Shown here one piece after another: positions 1-6,453 of a stretch of DNA of 7,227 bases. The stretch comes from Burkholderiales bacterium (GTDB lineage: Bacteria; Pseudomonadota; Gammaproteobacteria; Burkholderiales; Burkholderiaceae): assembly GCA_947371645.1 (NCBI GenBank), contig CANBQJ010000185.1, positions 1-7,227 on the forward strand, written 5' to 3'. The position numbers and the translations under genes were made by a program. The notes below the pieces were generated by a model. The model was not told the DNA's origin. It ran no database searches and worked only from the letters and a program-made list of their open reading frames with translations. Within the stretch, counting starts at the first letter, position 1, and each line of letters begins with the position of its first letter.

Positions 1-260
1 CCCCCAACCCACTGGAATTGATCGAGCGTGCCGCCTTTGGTGCCCTGATGCAGCAGCTGTCCACAGGCTTTGACCACGTGGTGGTGGACACGCCTGCAGC
101 CGCCTATGGCGCCGATGCCCAGGCCATTGCCGATCGCTGCGGCGCAACCTTGCTCGTGGTGCGCAAAGACAGCTCGCGCCTGCCAGCCTTGCGCGCCCTG
201 ATCGGCTCGCTGTCGACCAGCCCGGCAGGCATCGTCGGGGTGGTTCAAAACGATTTCTGA
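1..260 (+). CDS. epsG: EpsG/Wzc-type polysaccharide chain-length tyrosine kinase, C-terminal part (5' truncated)
   Basis: This is the end of a P-loop ATPase of the bacterial tyrosine kinase (BY-kinase) type. With its membrane partner, that protein controls chain length and export of polysaccharide. The frame is open from the window edge (first full codon at base 3) and stops at TGA 258-260, so the start and the Walker A motif lie upstream. Visible evidence is a hydrophobic strand ending in Asp-Thr-Pro (VVVDTPA, about bases 81-101), which matches the Walker B type motif of this family. It is followed by a helix (ADAQAIADRCGA), a strand TLLVVRKDSSR, and the end IVGVVQNDF. Ending in V-x-NDF, with no tyrosine-rich tail after it, resembles EpsG-type kinases of betaproteobacterial eps clusters rather than Wzc, whose tail carries clustered tyrosines. 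A ParA/MinD-like ATPase is the alternative, but the neighbouring EPS genes favour the kinase. The first downstream gene begins 19 nt after the stop. Confidence 0.8.
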   Translation, partial: PNPLELIERAAFGALMQQLSTGFDHVVVDTPAAAYGADAQAIADRCGATLLVVRKDSSRLPALRALIGSLSTSPAGIVGVVQNDF

Positions 261-279
261 CTCACGCCAAAGACTCGCG

Positions 280-1479
280 ATGACGCTCACTCTGCACGCG
301 CCCCCTGCCCTGCCGGCTGCCCCCCACCTGCGCATTTGCTTCGTCGGGCTCGAAAACCTGCCCGTGCTGTCGCCGGCTCACAACCACCATGGCATCGGCG
401 GCGAACAGGTGCAGCACACCTTGCTGGCGCGCGCACTGGTGCAGCGTGGCCACGAGGTGTCGATGGTGGTGGCCGACTACGGACAGGCCGAAGGCGAAGT
501 GATCGACGGCATCACCTTGTTCAAGGCGCACGGCTTGAACGAAGGCATCCCCGTCCTGCGCTTTGTGCACCCACGCATCACACGCCTGTGGGCTGCCCTG
601 AGGCGTGCAAACGCAGACGTGTACTACGTGAGTTGCGCCAGCGCGCAACTGGGCATCGTGGCGACGTTCACACGGCTTCACCACAAGCGCCTCGTGTTTC
701 GCATCGCCAGCGATGCCGACTGCGACCCGAGCAAGCTGCTCATCCGTCTGTGGCGAGACAAGCAGCTCTATGCCTATGGCCTGCGCCACGCCGACGTCCG
801 CCTGGCCCAAAGCGAGCAACAGCGCAAGGCCATGCAGGCCCACTATGGCCTGCCGTCCCGCACCGCGGCCATGCTGGTTGACGCCCCTGTGCACAACCTG
901 GCTTTCATCGACCGCGACATCGACGTCCTCTGGGTCAACAACCTGCGTGCGCTCAAGCGGCCCGAGCTGTACCTCGATCTGGCGCGGCGCCTGCCGCAAT
1001 TGGCCTTTCACCTGATAGGCGGGCCTCAAGCCGGCAGCGAAGCCTTGTACCAGCGCATCGCCGAAGAAGCCAAGGGCATCGCCAACCTCCACTTCCACGG
1101 CCAGATCCCTTACCACGAGGTGAATGCCTACTACGAGCGTGCCCGCGTCTTCGTCAACACCTCCGAGATGGAAGGCTTCCCCAACTCCTACCTGCAGGCC
1201 TGGCGGCGGGGCGTGCCCATCGTCACCTTCTTCGACCCGGACCACCTCATCCACAGGTGGGGCCTGGGCAGCCACGTGAAGGGCATGGATGACATGGCGG
1301 TTGAAGTCTTGCGCTTTGCCCGCAACGAAGCCGCCTGGTCAGGCGCCAGCGTCCGTGCCCACCGCCACATCGACGACCACCATGGAGACGATGCCGTGAT
1401 TGCCACCTACATCCAGGCCCTCAAGCCCACACCGGCCACACGTGCCGGGCTCGCGGCACCATCGCTCACGCAGGATTGA
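280..1479 (+). CDS. GT4-family glycosyltransferase (EPS repeat-unit assembly), first paralogue
   Basis: A 399-residue GT-B fold enzyme, predicted cytoplasmic, that would transfer a sugar from a nucleotide-sugar to the growing lipid-linked repeat unit. The donor and acceptor cannot be told from sequence. The N-terminal domain starts with strand LRICFVGLENLPVL (17-30) and the glycine loop GGEQVQ (40-45). The C-terminal domain has WVNNLRALKRPELY (218-231), LIGGP (245-249) and the donor-site segment SEMEGFPNSYLQAW (295-308). Two usual GT4 features are altered. The second Glu of the E-x7-E motif is Gln (E298, Q306), and the Arg of the usual G-R-L before the donor Lys is Asn (N221), with Arg223 nearby. 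Length is normal for GT4. The ATG at 280 has no clear Shine-Dalgarno sequence and no nearby upstream in-frame start, so translation may depend on read-in from the kinase gene. It is a close relative of the glycosyltransferase at 2496-3644. Confidence 0.93.
   Translation: MTLTLHAPPALPAAPHLRICFVGLENLPVLSPAHNHHGIGGEQVQHTLLARALVQRGHEVSMVVADYGQAEGEVIDGITLFKAHGLNEGIPVLRFVHPRITRLWAALRRANADVYYVSCASAQLGIVATFTRLHHKRLVFRIASDADCDPSKLLIRLWRDKQLYAYGLRHADVRLAQSEQQRKAMQAHYGLPSRTAAMLVDAPVHNLAFIDRDIDVLWVNNLRALKRPELYLDLARRLPQLAFHLIGGPQAGSEALYQRIAEEAKGIANLHFHGQIPYHEVNAYYERARVFVNTSEMEGFPNSYLQAWRRGVPIVTFFDPDHLIHRWGLGSHVKGMDDMAVEVLRFARNEAAWSGASVRAHRHIDDHHGDDAVIATYIQALKPTPATRAGLAAPSLTQD
1472..1475 (+). promoter_or_regulatory. 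Ribosome binding site of the deacetylase gene
   Basis: AGGA lies 7 nt before the ATG at 1483, inside the last codons of the preceding glycosyltransferase gene. It supports this ATG as the deacetylase start. Confidence 0.55.
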
Positions 1480-1482
1480 GCC

Positions 1483-2517
1483 ATGGCCGCGCCCCCTCCC
1501 ACCAAGCCGGCCTTCCTGATCACCATCGATACCGAAGGCGATGACCTGTGGTCACGACCGCAGCACATCACCACGCGCAACGCAGCCTACCTGCCCCGCT
1601 TTCAGCGCCTGTGCGAAGACTTCGGCTTCAAGCCCACCTGGCTGGTGAACTACGAAATGGCCATGGACCCGACCTTCATCCGCTTTGGTTGCGAACTCGC
1701 CCGCACTGGCCGAGCGGAAATTGGCATGCACCTGCATGCGTGGAACAGCCCGCCCCTGGTTCCCCTCACCGACAACGACCTTTTCCACCAGCCCTTTCTC
1801 ATCGAGTACCCGCACGATGTGATGGCGGCCAAGATCGACTTCATGACCCGCTTGCTGAGCGACAGGTTCGAGTGCCCGATGGTCAGCCACCGCGCGGGCC
1901 GCTGGGCCCTGGACAGCGCCTATGCCCGCCTGCTTGCCCAGCAAGGCTACCTGGTGGACTGCTCGGTGTCGCCAGGGGTGTCCTGGCATGAGGCCAAGGG
2001 TGACCCGATGGGATGGGGTGGCGCCGACTACCGCCACTTTCCCTCACTGCCCTATGTCATGAACCTGGACCACATCGACCGGGCGGGACATTCGTCGCTC
2101 CTGGAGCTGCCGGTGTCGGTGATGCGCTCCAAGCTGCACCGCATCATGCCCCTGGCCCATCAACTGCCCGGCCTGCGCAGATGGGCATGGCAGCAAGAGC
2201 CCGACCACATCTGGCTCTATCCGGACGGGCGCAACCTGGCCCACATGACCTGGTTGGTGCAGCATGCCCTGTGCACGCAACGCCCCTGCATCGAACTGGT
2301 CTTGCACTCATCGGAGCTGATGCCCATGGGCGGCCCGGCTGCGCGTGACGAGGCCTGCATCGATCGCCTCTACCAGGACTTGGGCGAACTCTTCACCCTC
2401 ATCTCCACAGCCTTCGTCGGCATGACACTGGCTGAATTTCGGCTGTCCTGGCTTGCGGCACCGGTGCGTGCACAACACCCCACCAAGAGGCCTGCATGGC
2501 ACATGAACTTCGGCTGA
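1483..2517 (+). CDS. Divergent CE4-type polysaccharide deacetylase
   Basis: A 344-residue protein resembling the polysaccharide deacetylase (CE4, NodB-like) group, metal-dependent hydrolases that remove acyl groups from amino sugars or O-acetylated sugars. Motifs in order: FLITIDTEGDD (11-21), in the place of the CE4 metal-Asp motif; EIGMHLHAW (79-87) with His83 and His85, in the place of the metal-His motif; SHRAGRWALD (135-144), corresponding to the R-x-P-type motif; LELPVS (207-212); and ELVLHSSELMP (271-281), matching the L-x-L-H motif. The two metal histidines read H-x-H instead of the classical H-x-x-x-H, so it is a diverged subfamily. I see no signal peptide or membrane helix, so it is probably cytoplasmic and would act on a precursor or lipid-linked unit. 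It starts 3 nt after the preceding glycosyltransferase and overlaps the next by 22 nt. Its substrate is not known; an inactive or differently acting relative is possible. Confidence 0.85.
   Translation: MAAPPPTKPAFLITIDTEGDDLWSRPQHITTRNAAYLPRFQRLCEDFGFKPTWLVNYEMAMDPTFIRFGCELARTGRAEIGMHLHAWNSPPLVPLTDNDLFHQPFLIEYPHDVMAAKIDFMTRLLSDRFECPMVSHRAGRWALDSAYARLLAQQGYLVDCSVSPGVSWHEAKGDPMGWGGADYRHFPSLPYVMNLDHIDRAGHSSLLELPVSVMRSKLHRIMPLAHQLPGLRRWAWQQEPDHIWLYPDGRNLAHMTWLVQHALCTQRPCIELVLHSSELMPMGGPAARDEACIDRLYQDLGELFTLISTAFVGMTLAEFRLSWLAAPVRAQHPTKRPAWHMNFG
2485..2490 (+). promoter_or_regulatory. Ribosome binding site of the second GT4 gene
   Basis: AAGAGG lies 5 nt before the ATG at 2496, within the deacetylase coding region. 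It is the best Shine-Dalgarno match in the window and fixes the start that makes the two genes overlap by 22 nt. Confidence 0.7.
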
Positions 2518-3644
2518 GCATCAACCCGGTCCACGTGTGCTTCATCGCCGTGAACATCTACCCCGTTCTGGTTCCCGGCAGTGGCCTGCCCTTTGTGGGG
2601 GGCGCCGAGGTGCAGCAGTGTGTGCAGATGCGTGCGCTTCAACGCGCCGGCTACCGGGTGTCTGTGCTGGTCAAGGACGACGGGCAACCCGACGTGGTCG
2701 ACTGCGAGGGCATCCAGGTTCACAAGATCCCCCGCGATGGCCACAGGGGAATTCGCGGCCTGCGTTTCTTCTACCCACGCATGTCGGACATGCTCAGGCT
2801 CTTGTGGCGACTTTCGCCCGACATCGTCTTCACGCAGGCTGCCGGCGAGCAGGTGGCCAGTGCAGCCCTGTATGCGCGCCTGGCCGGCAAGCGCTTCGTG
2901 TTTGCGGGTGCCAGCGACCCGGACTTTGCCAAAGGCCCTTTGCCGGGCATGCCCCGCCAACACACCTTCATGTACAGGCAAGGCCTGCGAGCGGCGCATG
3001 CAGTGATCGTTCAAAACGTCGTGCAACTGGACATGCTCAAGTCCCACTTCGGGATCCGTGGCGAGCTGATCCAGAACGGCTACGATGAAGAACGGCCTCA
3101 GCCTGGCAGCTTCAATGGCCACGTGCTGTGGGCCGCCACCGTCAAGCCCTTGAAACGCCCCGATCTGTTCATCAGATTGGCGCGTCGCCTGCCGCACCTG
3201 CGCTTCGTGATGGTGGGCGGGCCTGGCATGACGCCGGACGCACAAGGCTATTTCCAACGCATTGCCCAGGCCGCACGCCAACAGGGCAACCTCACCGTGG
3301 TGGGCCATGTGCCCTTCTCCCAGGTGGGTTCGTGGTTTGACGGTGCCGCCGTGTGCGTGAACACCTCGGAGTACGAAGGCTTTCCCAACACCTTCATGCA
3401 GGCGTGGTTGCGCGGCACCCCGACGGTCTCCTTTGTGCGTCCGGAATCGGCGCCTGGCGTGTCGGGCACCCTTGCCTGCAAAGACATCCAGGAGATGGCC
3501 GCGCGCATCCAGCGCCTGACTTCGGATCCCAAGAGCTGGACACATGCCAGCCGTGCCTGTGCATCCCACTTTCAGGCCTTTCACACCACAGACCGTGCCG
3601 TGCAACGCTACAGCGCGGTGTTCAGCCATGTGCTCACCACATGA
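2496..3644 (+). CDS. GT4-family glycosyltransferase (EPS repeat-unit assembly), second paralogue
   Basis: A 382-residue cytoplasmic GT-B glycosyltransferase that would add one sugar to the lipid-linked repeat unit; donor and linkage are unknown. Landmarks: strand VHVCFIAVNIYPVL (12-25), glycine loop GGAEVQ (35-40), WAATVKPLKRPDLF (212-225), VGGPG (240-244) and SEYEGFPNTFMQAW (291-304). As in the enzyme at 280-1479, the second catalytic-motif Glu is Gln (E294, Q302). The Arg expected before the donor Lys is Thr (T215), with Lys217 and Lys220 close by. The two enzymes match along their length, including PVL-x-P near the N-terminus, LKRP(E/D)L, LARRLP-x-L, GGP and VNTSE-x-EGFPN, so they descend from a common ancestor. 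The start is set by AAGAGG at 2485-2490. The gene overlaps the deacetylase by 22 nt, and its TGA shares the ATGA at 3641-3644 with the flippase start, which points to translational coupling. Confidence 0.93.
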   Translation: MAHELRLSINPVHVCFIAVNIYPVLVPGSGLPFVGGAEVQQCVQMRALQRAGYRVSVLVKDDGQPDVVDCEGIQVHKIPRDGHRGIRGLRFFYPRMSDMLRLLWRLSPDIVFTQAAGEQVASAALYARLAGKRFVFAGASDPDFAKGPLPGMPRQHTFMYRQGLRAAHAVIVQNVVQLDMLKSHFGIRGELIQNGYDEERPQPGSFNGHVLWAATVKPLKRPDLFIRLARRLPHLRFVMVGGPGMTPDAQGYFQRIAQAARQQGNLTVVGHVPFSQVGSWFDGAAVCVNTSEYEGFPNTFMQAWLRGTPTVSFVRPESAPGVSGTLACKDIQEMAARIQRLTSDPKSWTHASRACASHFQAFHTTDRAVQRYSAVFSHVLTT

Positions 3645-4963
3645 ACGACAGCCCACGCAAGATGTCACGCGTCATGGTGTCGGCCTTCGGCTGGGGCGGG
3701 AGCATGGCCGGGGTGCGCATGGTCTGCAGCTTCATCAGCATCAAGGTGACGGCGGTGTACCTGGGGCCCAGTGGCCTGGCATTGGTGGCGCAGTTCTCCA
3801 ACTTCGTCAGCCTGTTCCAGAGCATGTTGGGACAAGGCCTGATGACCGGCATCGTGCGGTTGTCGGCAGAGTATGCGGACGATGCCCCCCGGCGACGGCG
3901 CGTCTACGCCACGGCCTTGCGCATGGGCCTGGCCTTTGCGTCGCTCTTTGCCTTGCTGCTGTTTGCGTCGGCCCCCTACGTGTCCGCCTGGTTGCTCACT
4001 GACCGCAAATACGAGTGGCTGATGGCTGTGGCGGGCCTGGCCGTCGCCGCCGCCATGGTCACGGACCTCTTCCAGGGCGCCTTGGGCGTCACCAAAGAGA
4101 TCGGCTTGATCGGCACGGGCACCATCGTGTCCACCGTCCTGGGCTTGCTCATCTTCGCGCCCAGTTGCTACCTCTGGGGCGTCACAGGCGGCTTGTGGGC
4201 CTCTTTCGTGGTGCTGGTGTTGTCTGCCCTGGTCACGACAGGCATCTTGCACATCGGCTCGCGTGGCGTTCACCTGTCCGACTTCATCGGGCCCTTTGAC
4301 CGCCATGAATGCAAGCGCCTGCTGGGCTTCTACCCCATGCTGCTGATCAATGGCGTTCTGGCTCCGCTGACCTTGATCGTGGTGCGAGACACCCTGGTAT
4401 CCCTGGTCGGGCTGGAGCACGCAGGGCTGTGGCAGGCCACGTGGCGCCTCTCTGAGGCCTACCAGGCCGCGATCATCTCCTCCACCGGCCTCTACTTCAT
4501 GCCCAGCATGGGCGAGCGCATGGCCGACATGGCCGCCTTGCGGCTCCAGATGCTGCGCACGCTGGCGGTGGCCACGGGCGCCACCGCCGGCCTGGCCCTC
4601 GTGATCTTCCTGCTGCGTGACGTGATCGTCCACACCGTGTTCAGCCCACAGTTCCACCTGGTCAGCAGCCTGATGCCCATGCAACTGGTCGGTGATGTCC
4701 TGAAGATGGCCGCCTGGATCCTGGCGATGTCGCTCGTGGCCTTGATGCGCACCCGACTGTTCATCGCCATCACCGTGATGTCCGCGCTCAGCTTTGCCGG
4801 GCTCACCAAGGCCCTGGTGCCGACCATGGGCGTGGAAGGGGTCTTGTGGGCTTATGTCTGCACCGGCGTGTTGCAGGTCACCATGGGCTTGCTGGCTTTG
4901 CGCGACATCCTCATCCCGCCCCCATTGCCCCTCATGCCGCCCCATTCGGCGGGCCACCCATGA
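3641..4963 (+). CDS. wzx: WzxE-like repeat-unit flippase (O-antigen/EPS translocase)
   Basis: A 440-residue integral membrane protein of the MATE/MVF-like polysaccharide flippase superfamily, which moves undecaprenyl-linked repeat units across the inner membrane to the periplasm. About 12 hydrophobic segments can be read, for example at 42-64, 92-116, 126-148, 154-176, 181-203, 228-250, 306-327, 345-368, 372-391 and 396-418. Features recalled from WzxE-type O-antigen translocases are LGPSGLALVAQF (41-52), AGLWQATWRLSEAYQ (261-275) and MQLVGDVLKMAAWILA (347-362). Charged loops such as RRRR (84-87) suggest cytoplasmic sides. The ATG overlapping the upstream TGA (ATGA 3641-3644) is chosen as start. 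The open frame continues upstream, but that part only shadows the glycosyltransferase. Met8 (base 3662) is a possible later start. There is no Shine-Dalgarno, so coupling is likely. The polymerase gene follows directly. Confidence 0.9.
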   Translation: MNDSPRKMSRVMVSAFGWGGSMAGVRMVCSFISIKVTAVYLGPSGLALVAQFSNFVSLFQSMLGQGLMTGIVRLSAEYADDAPRRRRVYATALRMGLAFASLFALLLFASAPYVSAWLLTDRKYEWLMAVAGLAVAAAMVTDLFQGALGVTKEIGLIGTGTIVSTVLGLLIFAPSCYLWGVTGGLWASFVVLVLSALVTTGILHIGSRGVHLSDFIGPFDRHECKRLLGFYPMLLINGVLAPLTLIVVRDTLVSLVGLEHAGLWQATWRLSEAYQAAIISSTGLYFMPSMGERMADMAALRLQMLRTLAVATGATAGLALVIFLLRDVIVHTVFSPQFHLVSSLMPMQLVGDVLKMAAWILAMSLVALMRTRLFIAITVMSALSFAGLTKALVPTMGVEGVLWAYVCTGVLQVTMGLLALRDILIPPPLPLMPPHSAGHP

Positions 4964-6453
4964 ACCGCGCATTGGCTGCGTTGGTGCTCGTGCTGGCGGC
5001 GGCATTGGGGGTCTGCACCAGCCTCTTCGGCGGCCTCATGACGGGCGTCGTGCTGGCGGCCATGCTGCCCCTGCCCATCATCTTCAAGGACTACCGCACC
5101 GGGGTCGTCCTGCTCACCTTGCTGCTGCCCATCGCCTCCATGTTGCCACCGCTGCGTGGCCTCAACGTGCTGAACTTCGTGACGCTGGCCTCTCTGGCTT
5201 CGTTCTTCCTTGCACAGGCCGGATCGCCCAAAGCCATGGTGCACCTGCCTCGCACCTTGTGGGTGTGCCTGCTGATCCCAGCCACCTGGGGCATCCTGAT
5301 CGCCTGGCCACACATCGCGGAAGGCGGCCGCAACTACCCTGCCCTTGCCGACGCCCGCACCATCTTCGACCCTTGGCCTTATGTGGTGGCCCGCTACATC
5401 AAGCCGCTGTTTTACTACGTCTCCTTCGCCTTCTTGCTGGCCAATGCCGTTCACGGCAGCCGCCAGCCAGAGCGCTTTGTGGCCGTGCTGGCCGCATCGG
5501 CCATGCTGCCGGCCCTGGCCGTCTTCTACACCGTGGCCACCTACCCCGGCAGCCTCATCGACGTTTCGCGAGACCGCGAATTCATGGCCCCGCGAGGCAT
5601 GCACGCCAATGAATTCGGCATGCTGCTGGCCCTCGCCACCGGGCCCCTGCTGTTCACCATCGGCATGGCACGCACCCGCACAGGTCGGGCCCTTTCGGCA
5701 TTGGCCTTCGCGGTGGTGGTGTGCGCCTTGCTGCTCACCTTCTCGCGCGGCGGCCTGTTCGCCTTCCTGATCGTGGTGGCCGGCTACCTGCTGCACCACA
5801 AGCGCGTCAAGGTGTTTGTCGTGGGGCTGGCGGTGGTGGGGCTGGTGATGCTGGCCGCGCCGGCATCCATGAAGGAACGCTTTGGCACCGGCTTCAGAGC
5901 GGGTGCCCTGAGCGATGCCAGCAACGTCGACAAGGACGAGCTGACCGCAGGGCGCGTACACGGCTGGGTGCAGCTGGCGCCCGAGGTGCTGGACAGCCCG
6001 TGGCTGGGTCGCGGCCTGGGCTCCACGCAATGGTCCACTGCGGTGGCCATGGGCCAGTACAAGGCCAACCACCCCCACAACATCTACCTGGAGATCCTCA
6101 TGGACCTGGGCGCCGTGGGCTTGTGTGCCATGGTCTGGCTGCATGCCAGCTACCTGAAGCGCTTCAAGCAATTGGCCATGAGCCCGGCGCTGTCACCGCC
6201 CATGCAAGCCTTCTTCTGGGGCGCGCGTTACGCCATGCTGGGCATGTTGGCCATGGCCGCCACGACGGCCTACTTCATGCCCAACAGCGCACAAACCTAC
6301 TTCTGGTTTGCCTTGGGTCTGGCCTTCGCGCAGGGTGGCACCACCGCGCTCAGGCCGGGCGCTGCCCCATCGGGCCAGGCGATTGCGCGGGCTCAACCAC
6401 CTTCATCGCCACGCGTTGGAACATGGTCTCCAGTTCTCAAGGCGCGAAGATGA
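4960..6453 (+). CDS. wzy: Wzy-like polysaccharide polymerase (O-antigen ligase/polymerase superfamily)
   Basis: A 497-residue inner-membrane protein expected to polymerise flipped repeat units on the periplasmic side. It begins with hydrophobic segments (about 5-22, 26-42, 47-63, 68-85, 98-116, 143-163, 172-193, 215-235). These are followed by LLLTFSRGGLFAF (257-269), the S-R-G-G signature of the Wzy/WaaL/O-antigen ligase domain. A large hydrophilic loop (about 301-378) holds TAGRVHGW (329-336), SPWLGRGLGS (346-355) and HPHNIYLEILMDLGAVGL (371-388). HPHN-x-YLE-x-x-x-x-x-G is the second hallmark of the superfamily, with the likely catalytic His region. Further helices follow at about 415-440 and 445-460. 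Residues 463-497 are a Pro/Ala/Arg-rich, probably unstructured cytoplasmic tail. The ATG overlaps the flippase TGA, and its own TGA overlaps the next ATG. A ligase role cannot be excluded, but position directly after wzx in an EPS cluster favours polymerase. Confidence 0.87.
   Translation: MNRALAALVLVLAAALGVCTSLFGGLMTGVVLAAMLPLPIIFKDYRTGVVLLTLLLPIASMLPPLRGLNVLNFVTLASLASFFLAQAGSPKAMVHLPRTLWVCLLIPATWGILIAWPHIAEGGRNYPALADARTIFDPWPYVVARYIKPLFYYVSFAFLLANAVHGSRQPERFVAVLAASAMLPALAVFYTVATYPGSLIDVSRDREFMAPRGMHANEFGMLLALATGPLLFTIGMARTRTGRALSALAFAVVVCALLLTFSRGGLFAFLIVVAGYLLHHKRVKVFVVGLAVVGLVMLAAPASMKERFGTGFRAGALSDASNVDKDELTAGRVHGWVQLAPEVLDSPWLGRGLGSTQWSTAVAMGQYKANHPHNIYLEILMDLGAVGLCAMVWLHASYLKRFKQLAMSPALSPPMQAFFWGARYAMLGMLAMAATTAYFMPNSAQTYFWFALGLAFAQGGTTALRPGAAPSGQAIARAQPPSSPRVGTWSPVLKARR
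6439..6442 (+). promoter_or_regulatory. Ribosome binding site of the 85-residue protein gene
   Basis: AAGG lies 7 nt before the ATG at 6450, inside the last codons of the polymerase gene. It supports the reality and start of the small gene. Confidence 0.5.

Noticed and set aside
262..1275. 337-codon open frame on the minus strand opposite the first glycosyltransferase
   Set aside because: It is a high-GC shadow: rich in His, Gln, Val and Gly with no recognisable motif, and fully antisense to a gene with clear GT4 motifs.
3353..3640. Upstream extension of the flippase reading frame by 96 codons
   Set aside because: The extension reads as Arg/His/Cys-rich soluble sequence inside the glycosyltransferase gene. 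The true start is the ATG of the ATGA overlap at 3641, where membrane-protein sequence begins shortly after.
2370..3668. 432-codon minus-strand open frame opposite the second glycosyltransferase
   Set aside because: Composition is typical of an antisense shadow (His, Arg and Gly rich), with no domain. The + strand gene is well supported.
4846..4959. Upstream extension of the polymerase reading frame by 38 codons
   Set aside because: It lies inside the flippase gene and is His/Pro rich. The ATGA at 4960 starts directly with a hydrophobic segment, as expected for Wzy.
3665..5005. 446-codon minus-strand open frame opposite wzx
   Set aside because: The protein is extremely His, Gln and Gly rich, as expected from reading the reverse of Leu/Ala/Val-rich membrane codons; no real protein features.
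4852..6171. 439-codon minus-strand open frame opposite wzy
   Set aside because: It has the same antisense composition artefact, with no motifs and no start context.
5721..6449. Long + strand frame preceding the small protein, which could suggest a 328-residue protein
   Set aside because: The part before 6450 is a shadow of the polymerase in another frame (Arg/His/Gly-rich, no motifs). Only the last 85 codons, from the ATG with a ribosome site, look real.
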